A program made the position numbers and the translations under genes. Under the pieces are notes generated by a model. It did not search any database and was not told the origin of the DNA. It was given only the letters and a program-made list of their open reading frames with translations. This document shows positions 8,227-16,586 of a stretch of 40,919 nt of DNA, piece by piece. Position 1 is the stretch's first letter. The number at the start of each line of letters is the position of its first letter. The stretch comes from Heliobacterium mobile (GTDB lineage Bacteria; Bacillota; Desulfitobacteriia; Heliobacteriales; Heliobacteriaceae): positions 1 to 40,919 of the forward strand of contig NZ_WNKU01000029.1 of NCBI RefSeq assembly GCF_009720735.1. The letters run 5' to 3'.

Positions 8227-9255
8227 TTAGTGAATCAGATACGTTTCCGGATTTTGGAGTTGGCCGTCTTTTTTAACCATGAAATGCAAATGGGGGCCAG
8301 TGCTTCGTCCACTGTTGCCGACTTTACCGACTTGATCCCCACGTTCCACCGTATCATTTGCTTTCACAGTGATTGCGGATAGATGACAGTACGCAGTTGT
8401 GAATCCGTAGCCGTGGTCAACTTCCACAACGTTCCCCAACCCCGGTTTCGAACCCGTAAAAACGACTTTCCCTTTGGCGGCGGAACGGACTGGCGTACCA
8501 TAGTCGGCGGCCAAATCAAGTCCTGTATGAAATTCCTTATTCACCCCGAAGGGTGATTTTCGTGACCCAAAGGGTGATGTGATTTCCCCTCGTACAGGAT
8601 AGGTGGATGGAACAGCAGCAAGGTAGTTAAGCCGTTCGCCCACTTCTTTATTGAGTTGATGCAAGTCAGTTGTCTCTTGATCCAGTTCCTCGCAGTATTC
8701 ATGCAGCAAAGCGGACAAGGTGTTTACGTCATCTAATTCGATCGCTTCTTGGTCCATCGACATCGCTATGGGAACTGTCCCTCCCGACCGAGAGGGCATA
8801 GCAAAAGCGTGTAGGCTATGATTCTCGTTTCCGGGTTCCACCAAACTGGAATCTTCTATGACTTCCGAGTCTTTTGCCGGAGGAGCAATTGTTTTTTCTT
8901 CTTCTCCGTCTATTCCGACCATTCGACGTATCTGCTTGTCCAATTGTTTAATCTTGGCCAGGCGATCTTGGACGGTCAAGGTGAATTGTTGCAGTTCTTC
9001 GATTTTTTGAGCTTGTTCTTCATTGACGCTGCGAAGTCGATGCAGTTCCGACAGTTGGGTCAATGTATAGACGGACAATATCAACAACAGGACTCCCAAT
9101 GCACCTGCAATGATACCTCCGATCAGCATCTGTCGTGCCCGTTCGGGGGATAAGTTGATACTAAAAGATTTTTCGCCGGTGCCTGGGACAAACATGATCG
9201 TCATAGGCTTCTGGCGCTTCCGGCGCGGCGAATCATCTTTGGGTATGGAAATCAC
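8227..9255 (-). CDS. M23 (LytM/DUF-type) membrane-anchored metallopeptidase
   Basis: A 342-aa cell-wall endopeptidase. The order is a basic cytoplasmic N terminus (~1-40), one membrane helix (~44-66), a periplasmic coiled coil (~68-112), a linker, a second helical stretch (~170-215), and the M23 domain (~220-342). Zinc ligands are intact: H243 and D247 in HTGLDLA, then H322 and H324 in PHLHF; H291 in YCHLS is also conserved. It probably cuts peptidoglycan cross-bridges or peptides. It is directly upstream of the bactofilin. The start is uncertain: the GTG at 9255 overlaps its own Shine-Dalgarno (AGGGGGTG), but an in-frame TAG just upstream excludes a longer form. Confidence 0.92.
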   Translation of the reverse strand: MISIPKDDSPRRKRQKPMTIMFVPGTGEKSFSINLSPERARQMLIGGIIAGALGVLLLILSVYTLTQLSELHRLRSVNEEQAQKIEELQQFTLTVQDRLAKIKQLDKQIRRMVGIDGEEEKTIAPPAKDSEVIEDSSLVEPGNENHSLHAFAMPSRSGGTVPIAMSMDQEAIELDDVNTLSALLHEYCEELDQETTDLHQLNKEVGERLNYLAAVPSTYPVRGEITSPFGSRKSPFGVNKEFHTGLDLAADYGTPVRSAAKGKVVFTGSKPGLGNVVEVDHGYGFTTAYCHLSAITVKANDTVERGDQVGKVGNSGRSTGPHLHFMVKKDGQLQNPETYLIH

Positions 9256-9353
9256 CCCCTAGGTATAAATATCCATAAACATGATGATTCGACAACGCCT
9301 CAACATTTCCTGCTGTCACAGTAAAATTTCGGAAAATCGCTGTTGTTTTTTTG

Positions 9354-9389
9354 TTTTATTTGTTTATTGCTTTTTATTTGTTTATTGCT
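9354..9389. repeat. Perfect 18-bp tandem duplication across a stop codon
   Basis: TTTTATTTGTTTATTGCT occurs twice in a row (9354-9371, 9372-9389). On the minus strand each copy encodes the last residues AINK and a TAA stop of the DUF4446 gene, so the second copy lies just after the real stop. Confidence 0.85.
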
Positions 9390-9871
9390 TTTGCCAGGGC
9401 TTCTTCTTCTTCTTTGGTCAACAGATATGTTGATTTCCCCTTTTGAATCGGCTTGGCATACACTTGGGATAGTTCGCGTCCGTAGAGACTGCTGATCACC
9501 ACACCGTTATAGTGGTTGTTCAACAGGGCCACAGAGAAACTTTGATCGGAGCCCACATTTTCAAAAGCGTTGAAACGAACAATCCCGATATGGCGAACCA
9601 TTTCTTCACTTTCGGTTTCAAGTTTGGTCACTGCCGTCTCCAGTTGAGTTAGACGCTGGGAAGCTTCCATATTTACACGCTGGTTCTCCAGCAAAAGTTC
9701 TTCCAGATTGCGTCCTTCTTGGCCCTTCATCAAATCGCCATACATCGCAGTGATTTTGCGAAAGCGCTGATATATAAAGATAAGCAGTACCGTACTGATC
9801 AAGGTCAATCCCAGGCTGGTGACGACGAGTCCGTTGATGTTCTCCGTAATCCATGGTAAGTATACTGGCAA
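9374..9871 (-). CDS. DUF4446 family protein
   Basis: A protein of about 165 aa with one N-terminal membrane helix (~15-38), a coiled-coil stretch (~45-95, RNLEELLLENQRVNMEASQR) and a conserved C-terminal block, IGIVRFNAFENVGSDQSFS, ALLNNHYNGVVISSLYGR and YAKPI. These mark DUF4446, found near parB in many Clostridia and of unknown function. The first in-frame ATG (9889) is followed by AAAGGGGGAGGG, which looks like the real ribosome site. I therefore choose the TTG at 9871, 4-5 nt beyond it. The last codons and stop are tandemly duplicated just downstream. Confidence 0.85.
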   Translation of the reverse strand: MPVYLPWITENINGLVVTSLGLTLISTVLLIFIYQRFRKITAMYGDLMKGQEGRNLEELLLENQRVNMEASQRLTQLETAVTKLETESEEMVRHIGIVRFNAFENVGSDQSFSVALLNNHYNGVVISSLYGRELSQVYAKPIQKGKSTYLLTKEEEEALAKAINK

Positions 9872-9994
9872 GTGCCCTCCCCCTTTCATCCGACTAGTTT
9901 AATTCCACATGGTTAGCTCATTTCCTTTGTATTTCGACAAGTTCTCTTACAAACAAGTCTTTTTATGTCACTCGGAAAACAAGCTTTTATCGGC

Positions 9995-10000
9995 TATAAT
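9995..10000 (+). promoter_or_regulatory. Likely -10 box for larE-type gene
   Basis: A perfect TATAAT lies 22 bp before the larE-type start. No good -35 hexamer is visible at 17 bp, so this is a partial promoter call. Confidence 0.4.
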
Positions 10001-10021
10001 CGATACGAAAGGGGGCACAAA

Positions 10022-10936
10022 ATGAAACTCCATCGTCATGCTGACTTATCAGACATTCAAACCGAATCCCTTCACAAGTATTCCCAACTGCGAGAAATTC
10101 TACTCCAGATTCCATCAGCCTTATTAGCTTTCTCCGGAGGTGTGGACAGCACTTTTTTGTTAGCGGCCTGGCACGATACGTGGGCGAAGTCGAAGTCGAA
10201 TGAACCTTATCCTTCTGTTATAGTCACTCCTACCTCATCCATTACACCCCGGATGCTAGCCTGTACTGTTGCTTCACCATTGCTTCCGCAAGGCACTCTG
10301 GATTTGACACTTAGTCTAACCCAGCAGATTGGAGCAGAATATCGTGTCGTACATATGGATCCTTTGTCGTCCACTTTGGTGTCTTCTAACCCGCCGGATC
10401 GCTGTTACCATTGCAAGAAAATGATTTTTCAATCACTGAATGAATTAGCGAGTGCGGAAGGACTTCCGTTAGTACTAAATGGTGAGCAAGTGGATGACCA
10501 TCTCGATTTCAGGCCTGGTCATCGTGCACTGAAAGAGTTAGGGATCCGCAGTCCCTTAGTGGAAGCAGGTATGGGAAAAAAGCATGTTCGTTGCCTGTCC
10601 CAAATGATGGGTCTACCGACATGGGATCATCCCAGTATGGCTTGTTTGGCCTCTCGGATTCCCTACGGTACTCCTTTGGACCAACAAAAATTACTTCAAG
10701 TGGACGAAGCGGAAAGATATCTTCGTTCCATAGGATATAACAACATTCGTGTACGCCATCATGGGGAAATCGCACGAATTGAAGCTGGCGATTCTATCGA
10801 AAAATTTTTGGACTCTTCTCTGACCTCCTCGATAGTGGCTAAGTTGAAATCGCTCGGATTTCGCTACGTGACGATTGACTTAGAAGGATATCGCACGGGA
10901 AGTTTGAATCCTGAAATGGATGAATCAGACCGATAG
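10022..10936 (+). CDS. larE: LarE-type ATP-dependent sulfur transferase, three-cysteine type
   Basis: LarE makes the thiols of the nickel-pincer cofactor of lactate racemase and related enzymes. The 304-aa protein has the PP-loop SGGVDS (38-43) for substrate adenylation and the block CLASRIPYG. Cysteines C128 and C131 (CYHCK) together with C208 match the three-cysteine LarE class, which carries a [4Fe-4S] cluster and is thought to act catalytically, unlike the single-cysteine sacrificial form. The ATG at 10022 has AAAGGGGG upstream; an ATG at 9965 does not. larA, larB and larC are not in the window, so the final product may be another thiolated compound. Confidence 0.88.
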   Translation: MKLHRHADLSDIQTESLHKYSQLREILLQIPSALLAFSGGVDSTFLLAAWHDTWAKSKSNEPYPSVIVTPTSSITPRMLACTVASPLLPQGTLDLTLSLTQQIGAEYRVVHMDPLSSTLVSSNPPDRCYHCKKMIFQSLNELASAEGLPLVLNGEQVDDHLDFRPGHRALKELGIRSPLVEAGMGKKHVRCLSQMMGLPTWDHPSMACLASRIPYGTPLDQQKLLQVDEAERYLRSIGYNNIRVRHHGEIARIEAGDSIEKFLDSSLTSSIVAKLKSLGFRYVTIDLEGYRTGSLNPEMDESDR

Positions 10937-11012
10937 TTTCTGTTTGACTATCCTGAAAATTAATCATTTTCATTCACCTGATGGTGCCGCTTTATCGGCA
11001 TGGGCGTCTACT

Positions 11013-11058
11013 TAAAAAAGGATGAACTGAAAATAAAATTCAGTTCATCCTTTTTGTT
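11013..11058. terminator. Strong bidirectional terminator
   Basis: A perfect 14-bp stem (11018-11031 with 11039-11052, 7-nt loop) is flanked by A and T runs on both sides. It lies between convergent genes: the plus-strand larE-type gene and the minus-strand D-serine dehydratase-like gene. Confidence 0.9.
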
Positions 11059-11140
11059 TTATATTTTTAATATCAGTTCCCAAAATACCTTTTGTTTTAT
11101 TATTTAGTCTTTCGCTTGATTTATTTTATCTAATTTTCAT

Positions 11141-12244
11141 CTATTGACTGCAACCTCTGGCATCGACGTACCAAACATCCTTCGGAGTTCCTTGATCGTC
11201 TACAAGAACGACCTGGTCAGCTAAATTGATGACGGGGCAGGCATGATTCGGAATGATCGTCATTTGAGCACCCACTGGAATTGACGGGGCCGTTGAATCA
11301 ACACGTTCTAGAACCCCATGCTCTTCCGATAGTCTTGATAATTTCCAACCGGCGATGGAAGGGATACCATAACCGATATCGGCATGGTTTCCGTGAGCAC
11401 CTTGATCGAGCGCCAGTACTTTTGCACCAGCATCGATAATACAGCGGTTTTCATTCGGTCGAGAGACAACCGTCGTTACGACCGTTAAGGCGCACCGTTC
11501 TTTTGGCACTACACCTAACCGGACTTGTGTCGCATCGTTAAAGACGTAGTTACCCGGTCGGATCTCAGTGACTCCCGGTGTTTGAAGGTTGAATTCCACC
11601 GTCGGTGTGGAACCCGTCGAGATTTCTGGAATTTCAATCCCCCCAGCCTTCATTGACTCGGCTATTTGCATTAAAATTCTTCCTTCTTCTCGACCGATCT
11701 GTTCCCGTGCAGAGGGAGAATTTGCCCCGTAAGCATGACCAGCATGTGTCAACAGTCCTAAAAACTCTATCTCCTCAGAGGCTGCGACACGCCGTACCAA
11801 TTCGTTTAGTCGTTCTCCCGGCGGATAACCCACTCGTCCCAATCCACTGTCCACTTTCACATAAGCTCGAATCGGTTGACCCTTTTGTTTGGCTTGTTCA
11901 GACCAGGCTTGCAAGGATTCCGTTGAATCTATGATGGTGGAGAGTTTCGCTTGTTTCGATAAGGACCAATAAGTATTCCATTTATCTTCTCCCCAGAGGG
12001 GATAGGCGATGAGAATATCTTTGAAACCAGCTTTGATGAGCACTTGAGCTTCCGTCAATTTGGCCACAGTAAAACCTACAGTTCCCCATTCCGCTTGCAT
12101 TTGGGCAATAGGAATCATTTTATGGGTTTTGAAGTGTGGTCTCAATTTTATCTTTCGTTGGTTACATTCTCCGGCCATACGACGAATGTTCTCTATCAAC
12201 CGCGTGCGACTGACGGCCACATAAGGTGTTGTATATATACCCAA
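11141..12244 (-). CDS. D-serine dehydratase-like / D-threonine aldolase family PLP enzyme
   Basis: A 367-aa fold-type III PLP enzyme. The alanine-racemase-like N-terminal barrel carries the PLP lysine K39 in RPHFKTHK. The phosphate-binding part is GSTPTVEF and the C-terminal beta domain has NHACP, whose His and Cys are metal ligands in the eukaryotic-type D-serine dehydratase and D-threonine aldolase family. The substrate is probably a D-3-hydroxy amino acid, cleaved or dehydrated in the cytosol. Which reaction it performs cannot be told from sequence. The TTG start has AAGGGGA about 8 nt upstream. It is the last gene of a three-gene operon, 27 bp after the DUF554 gene. Confidence 0.87.
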   Translation of the reverse strand: MGIYTTPYVAVSRTRLIENIRRMAGECNQRKIKLRPHFKTHKMIPIAQMQAEWGTVGFTVAKLTEAQVLIKAGFKDILIAYPLWGEDKWNTYWSLSKQAKLSTIIDSTESLQAWSEQAKQKGQPIRAYVKVDSGLGRVGYPPGERLNELVRRVAASEEIEFLGLLTHAGHAYGANSPSAREQIGREEGRILMQIAESMKAGGIEIPEISTGSTPTVEFNLQTPGVTEIRPGNYVFNDATQVRLGVVPKERCALTVVTTVVSRPNENRCIIDAGAKVLALDQGAHGNHADIGYGIPSIAGWKLSRLSEEHGVLERVDSTAPSIPVGAQMTIIPNHACPVINLADQVVLVDDQGTPKDVWYVDARGCSQ

Positions 12245-12271
12245 CTGACCATCCCCTTTTATGTAGCTAGC

Positions 12272-12955
12272 TTACGCCGGCGGAAATAACCCGGCAGCGA
12301 TTACTGCGACGATAATTCCTGGAAGTAGGTTTCCCACACGCAGTTTAGTTACTCCAAGTATGTTTGTGCCAATCCCAAGGATCAGAAGACCGCCCACAGC
12401 CGTCATCTCAGTGACCATCGTCGGTTTAAGCAATGGCTGAATATAGGAGGATAGGAGTGTTATGGCCCCCTGATATAAAAATACAGGGATAGATGAAAGA
12501 GCTACTCCAATACCGAGTGTAGATCCCAGTATGATGGATGTGATTCCATCAAGCAGGGATTTAACAAACAATATAGATGAGTCTCCGGTCAGTCCGTCTT
12601 GGATCGATCCCATGATCGCCATAGCTCCAACGCAGTAGATAAGGCTGGCCGTAACAAAGGCCTTAGCTACATCTCCTCGGCCCGAACCGATTTTGCTTTC
12701 CAAATACTTGCCGATTTTTTCTAGCTGTGCCTCTATGTCGATTGTCTCCCCGGCAATCGCTCCTAGAACGAGGGAAGCGACAACAATTAAAGGGTTTTTC
12801 GTCTGCAGTGCCATTTGTATCCCAATCAGTCCTACCGATAGGCCAATTCCTTGCATGATGGTGATTTTGTACTTCTCTGCAATAGCTTTATGAAACAATG
12901 TGCCCATGAGGGCACCTCCGATGACGGCGGCGGCATTTACGATTGTACCTATCAT
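12272..12955 (-). CDS. DUF554 (YdfK-type) membrane protein
   Basis: A 227-aa integral membrane protein with about seven helices. Family signatures are the N-terminal IGTIVNAAAVIGGALMG, then MQGIGLSVGLIGIQMAL, LGAIAGETIDIE and VKSLLDGITSIILGSTLGIG. DUF554 proteins are probable transporters of unknown substrate. It begins 6 bp after the stop of the cysteine desulfurase-like gene and is followed by a D-amino-acid enzyme gene. Co-transcription suggests handling of an amino acid or sulfur/selenium compound, which is inference. Confidence 0.9.
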   Translation of the reverse strand: MIGTIVNAAAVIGGALMGTLFHKAIAEKYKITIMQGIGLSVGLIGIQMALQTKNPLIVVASLVLGAIAGETIDIEAQLEKIGKYLESKIGSGRGDVAKAFVTASLIYCVGAMAIMGSIQDGLTGDSSILFVKSLLDGITSIILGSTLGIGVALSSIPVFLYQGAITLLSSYIQPLLKPTMVTEMTAVGGLLILGIGTNILGVTKLRVGNLLPGIIVAVIAAGLFPPA

Positions 12956-12961
12956 ATGTTT

Positions 12962-14107
12962 TTATCTAGCTTCTTCCACCAATGTTTTGATGGCGGCCAG
13001 AACCTCCTTCACTTCTGCTTCGCTGTTAAAATAACCTGGACTTAAGCGCACAGTTCCCCTTTCGAGGGTCCCATTTTTCCGGTGTGATACTGGTGCACAA
13101 TGCAACCCTGTTCGAACAGCGATTTGATAGACCTGATCCAATAAGAAACCCATCTCTGAAGCTTCCATTCCGTCTACATTAAAAGATATGACGGCTGCCC
13201 TTGGTTCTTTCACTGGAGGCCCATATACCTTAACTTTTTCTATATCTCCTAATCCGTTCAGAATTAGTTCTGTAAGTTTGGATTCATGCGATTCAATGTT
13301 TTCCCGACCTGTTTGGGCGATAAACTCCAATCCCGCAGCCAATCCAGCGATACCAGGTGTATTTGGGGTACCGCTTTCAAAGCGATCCGGAAGAACATCC
13401 GGTTGCAGTTCTGACTCGCTTTGACTACCGGTTCCGCCAAATCGTAGGGGCTCTACATCAATACCTTGGGCAATACATAATCCTCCCGTACCTTGAGGTC
13501 CTACAAGTCCTTTATGACCTGGGAAAGCTAAAAGGTCGATTCCCCATTCTTCCATATCGATCTGCTGTACACCGGCAGTCTGTGCAGCATCGACAATCAC
13601 CCGTAAATCTAATTCCTTGGCCGCCTTTGACAGTGACTTCAAGTCTTGTAATGCTCCAGTCACGTTCGAAGCATGGCTGAGAATGAGTGCTTTCGTATTA
13701 GCTTTTCGACTTTGACGCAATTCATTGGGAGAAATCCTTCCATACTCGTCCCCGGGCAGATATGTCACTTCCACCCCTTTATCTTGCAAGTATCGCAAAG
13801 GTCGAGCGACTGCGTTATGCTCCAATTGAGACGTGAGCACATGATCCCCTGGTTTTATTGATCCGAGAATGGCCAAATTAAGAGCTTCCGTCGCGTTTAT
13901 GGTGAATACTACACGGAGAGGATCGGATAAATGAAAAAGCCGGGCGATAGCAACACGCGCTTTGTATATCACCCGACCAGCATCAATGGCCATTTGGTGT
14001 CCTGCTCTCCCTGGGTTAGCACCGACATTTTTTCCGACTCTCAACACTTCATCCCAAACACTGTCCGGCTTTGGCCAGGACGTAGCGGCGTTGTCCATGT
14101 ATATCAA
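12962..14107 (-). CDS. Cysteine desulfurase family aminotransferase class V (TIGR01977-like)
   Basis: A 381-aa PLP enzyme of the NifS/CsdA superfamily. It begins MIYMDNAATSWPKPDSV, has SHASNVTGA and the PLP lysine K199 in AFPGHKGLVGPQG. C337 in RTGLHCAP is the catalytic cysteine position. The short N terminus and PLRFGGTGSQSES fit the EF2568-like subfamily, whose members often lie near selenium-dependent molybdenum hydroxylase genes. Sulfur or selenium release from cysteine or selenocysteine is likely, with the latter of interest because this organism uses Sec. The start is TTG with AAGGGGA upstream at loose spacing. Its 5' end lies 39 bp from the parS array, which must contain or adjoin its promoter. 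Confidence 0.88.
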   Translation of the reverse strand: MIYMDNAATSWPKPDSVWDEVLRVGKNVGANPGRAGHQMAIDAGRVIYKARVAIARLFHLSDPLRVVFTINATEALNLAILGSIKPGDHVLTSQLEHNAVARPLRYLQDKGVEVTYLPGDEYGRISPNELRQSRKANTKALILSHASNVTGALQDLKSLSKAAKELDLRVIVDAAQTAGVQQIDMEEWGIDLLAFPGHKGLVGPQGTGGLCIAQGIDVEPLRFGGTGSQSESELQPDVLPDRFESGTPNTPGIAGLAAGLEFIAQTGRENIESHESKLTELILNGLGDIEKVKVYGPPVKEPRAAVISFNVDGMEASEMGFLLDQVYQIAVRTGLHCAPVSHRKNGTLERGTVRLSPGYFNSEAEVKEVLAAIKTLVEEAR

Positions 14108-14146
14108 TAGTTTTTCATCCCCTTGCTCGTAAAAAAATCTAAAAAA

Positions 14147-14714
14147 TGTTCCACGTGGAACATTTTTTAACCCTAATCATTTGCACTAACTTCGATTCAA
14201 TCGCTTCTCTCAAAGTGTTCCACGTGGAACATTCTTGACTCCTACCCATTCACACTATCTTTACTCCAAGTGTTTATCTCGAAGTGTTCCACGTGGAACA
14301 TTTTTGACTCCTACCCGTTCGCACTATCTTTACTCAAAGTGCTTATCTCGGAGTGTTCCACGTGGAACATTTTTGACTCCTGCCCGTACGCACTATCTTT
14401 AATTCAAGTGCTTATCTCGGAGTGTTCCACGTGGAACATTTTTGACTCCTGCTCATTCGCACTATCTTCAATCCAAGTGCTTGTCTCGAAGTGTTCCACG
14501 TGGAACATTTTTAACTCCTGCTCATTCGCACTATCTTCAATCCAAGTGTATCTCGCGGAATGTTCCACGTGGAACATTTTTGACTCCTGCTCATTCGCAC
14601 TATCTTCAATCCAAGTGTATCTCGCGGAATGTTCCACGTGGAACATTTTTGACTCCTACTCATTCGCACTATCTTTACTCCAAGTGCTTATCTCGAAGTG
14701 TTCCACGTGGAACA
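14147..14714. repeat. parS: Tandem array of nine perfect parS sites, 69-bp period
   Basis: The 16-bp palindrome TGTTCCACGTGGAACA, the ParB-binding parS sequence of Firmicutes, occurs nine times. The copies start at 14147, 14216, 14285, 14354, 14423, 14492, 14561, 14630 and 14699, so the step is exactly 69 bp every time. All nine cores are identical. The 53-bp spacers share a common sequence (TTGACTCCT, then TTCGCACTATCTT, then CAAGTG) but drift: those after the sixth and seventh copies differ at one base, while that after the first is strongly diverged. The array fills the gap between the parB stop (14717) and the start of the cysteine desulfurase-like gene (14107). Because 69 is divisible by 3, it produces long false open frames on both strands. 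Confidence 0.97.
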
Positions 14715-14716
14715 TT

Positions 14717-15832
14717 TTAGTTACTGATTTCTTGTCCGATTAGATTATCGTAAAGGCGCTGGAGATCCTCGTCGTTATAGTAATAAATCTCGATCACACC
14801 TGATGAGCCATTCGAACGAAATCTAACTTGAGTTTGTAACCAAGAACGGAGTCTTTCCTCCATCGCTACTAGTTCGGGGGATCGTTGTGATACGGAGGGA
14901 GTAATACAATTCGACTTTAAAACATTCACATTAGTGTTAGGATCAGGATCTGGATTTGTGTAGAGATTCGATTTAGGTACCTCTGAAGACGATGTTGGAT
15001 AACCGATAGACTCCGTTGGTAGTCCATTCATACCGTTAGAATTCTGATCTAAAACAGAAGGATTTATTTCCGAAGTGAGATATTGCGTTGAGGAATAGGA
15101 AACGGGAGGATTTTGAATCTGTAAATTCGTCTTAACTTCATCCTGACCATGGCTAGTATTCCGAATGCGTATCTCTTCTTCGGTTCGACGGACAGACCAG
15201 CCCTTTTCAACAATTCGCTCCGCAAGTTCTTTCTGTTCATCAATGTTTTCAATACTTAAAATGACCTTACCGTGACCAGCTGTGAGTTTACCTTCAGCGA
15301 TAAAAGAACGAATGGGTTCAGCTAGATGAAGAAGGCGTAAAGTGTTAGCGATGTAAGATCGGCTTTTACCGAGCCGTTTGGCTAACTGATCCTGTGTTAC
15401 ATTGTACTCGTCCATCAGAATGCGGTATGCTAGAGCTTCTTCAATGGGGTTCAAATCTTGACGCTGTATATTTTCGATCAATGCCACTTCTGCTATAGTT
15501 TGCTCGTCCCACTCTTTAATAATAACGGGGACTTTTTCTATGCCAGCCTGCCGGCAGGCGCGCCAGCGACGCTCACCAACAATCAGTTGATAACGATCCT
15601 TCCCGATTTTACGAACGACCATCGGTTGAATGACTCCATGTTCTGAAATGGAACGGGCCAATTCATCCAAGGATTCGCTGTCGAAGTACTTTCGCGGCTG
15701 ATTCTGATTCGGTTCTATTTGCTCTAATTTTACTTCAATTATGGAACTTCCATCGTCAGTTGTTTCGGCCATCGATGGAATTAAAGCTTCCAATCCCTTG
15801 CCGAGCCCGCGACCTAACCCTTTTTTAGACAC
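14717..15832 (-). CDS. parB: Chromosome partitioning protein ParB (Spo0J)
   Basis: ParB is a CTP-dependent DNA clamp that loads at parS, spreads, and recruits SMC and ParA. The 371-aa product starts at a GTG (15832) overlapping the parA end, with AAGGAAG upstream; a longer frame to 16048 only overlaps parA. Domains: N-terminal GLGRGLGKGLEALI, which stimulates the ParA ATPase; CTP-binding C-motif GERRWRA (86-92) and P-motif ENIQRQDLNPIEEA (120-133); parS-binding helix-turn-helix (~146-167); and C-terminal dimer domain (~320-371). The linker at ~226-319 is very long and Asn/Ser/Pro-rich, making the protein about 90 residues longer than B. subtilis Spo0J (282 aa). It lies 2 bp from nine parS sites. 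Confidence 0.97.
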   Translation of the reverse strand: MSKKGLGRGLGKGLEALIPSMAETTDDGSSIIEVKLEQIEPNQNQPRKYFDSESLDELARSISEHGVIQPMVVRKIGKDRYQLIVGERRWRACRQAGIEKVPVIIKEWDEQTIAEVALIENIQRQDLNPIEEALAYRILMDEYNVTQDQLAKRLGKSRSYIANTLRLLHLAEPIRSFIAEGKLTAGHGKVILSIENIDEQKELAERIVEKGWSVRRTEEEIRIRNTSHGQDEVKTNLQIQNPPVSYSSTQYLTSEINPSVLDQNSNGMNGLPTESIGYPTSSSEVPKSNLYTNPDPDPNTNVNVLKSNCITPSVSQRSPELVAMEERLRSWLQTQVRFRSNGSSGVIEIYYYNDEDLQRLYDNLIGQEISN

Positions 15833-16586
15833 GCTGTAACACTTCCTTTGCCAGTTCACGGTACACTTCGGCGCCGCGGGATTTTGGATCATAGGCGATG
15901 ATCGGTTGCCCATGACTGGGTGCCTCGCTAAGCCGTACGTTACGCGGAATAATGGTACGAAAAACTTCATCAGGGAAGTGATTTTTGACCTCATCGACAA
16001 CTTGAATCGATAAGTTTGTCCGAGCGTCAAACATCGTGAGCAAAACACCGAGGATACTCAATTCATTATTGAGGTGCTTTTGCACTAGTTTTATCGTACT
16101 CATCAATTGTCCCAAACCCTCCAGTGCGTAATACTCACACTGGATCGGGATCAACATGTAATCAGCAGCAGTCAACGAGTTTAATGTCAGTAAGCCTAAC
16201 GACGGTGGGCAATCGATGACGATAAAATCGAAACGGGATCGAAGCGGATCGATGGAACGTTTTAATTTTACTTCTCTAGAGATCGCTGAGACTAACTCAA
16301 TTTCTGCACCAGCCAGTTGTATCGTCGCGGGAAGAATATGTAAATGTTCCCAATCACTTTGAACGATTACAGAATCGGCCGGGGCGCCGTTGATAAGTAC
16401 ATCATAAATACAATGACGAACACGAACTTTATCAATTCCTAAACCGCTCGAGGCGTTCCCTTGCGGATCCATATCGACAAGTAAAACTTCCTTACCCAAC
16501 TCAGCGAGACAAGCGCTCAAATTTACTGCAGTTGTTGTCTTAGCTACTCCACCCTTTTGATTCGCAACAGCAATAATGTTTGCCAA
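15825..16586 (-). CDS. parA: Chromosome partitioning ATPase ParA (Soj)
   Basis: A 253-aa ParA/Soj, the same length as B. subtilis Soj. It binds DNA non-specifically as an ATP dimer, is stimulated by ParB, and in Bacillus also controls DnaA. The deviant Walker A is KGGVAKTTT (11-19), with Ala in place of the usual third glycine; this variant is also known in other ParA proteins. Walker B is FDFIVIDCPPSLG. I choose the TTG at 16586 because it aligns with the Soj start and sits about 8 nt after GGGTGG; a GTG at 16598 is possible. It overlaps parB by 8 nt. A TATAAT at 16615-16610 could be its -10 box. Confidence 0.96.
   Translation of the reverse strand: MANIIAVANQKGGVAKTTTAVNLSACLAELGKEVLLVDMDPQGNASSGLGIDKVRVRHCIYDVLINGAPADSVIVQSDWEHLHILPATIQLAGAEIELVSAISREVKLKRSIDPLRSRFDFIVIDCPPSLGLLTLNSLTAADYMLIPIQCEYYALEGLGQLMSTIKLVQKHLNNELSILGVLLTMFDARTNLSIQVVDEVKNHFPDEVFRTIIPRNVRLSEAPSHGQPIIAYDPKSRGAEVYRELAKEVLQRV

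Noticed and set aside
14240..14262. TTGACT...TATCTT in the parS spacers as repeated promoters
   Set aside because: Spacing is only 15 bp and the -10 is weak. One copy may still serve the adjacent operon, but I cannot support it.
14147..14714. CRISPR array
   Set aside because: The repeats are short palindromes with similar, not unique, spacers, and no cas genes are near. The core is the parS sequence.
14270..14743. Open frame of 157 codons with 23-residue repeats over the parS array
   Set aside because: The array period is 69 bp, a multiple of 3, so any stop-free frame stays open. Frames exist on both strands and none has a ribosome site.
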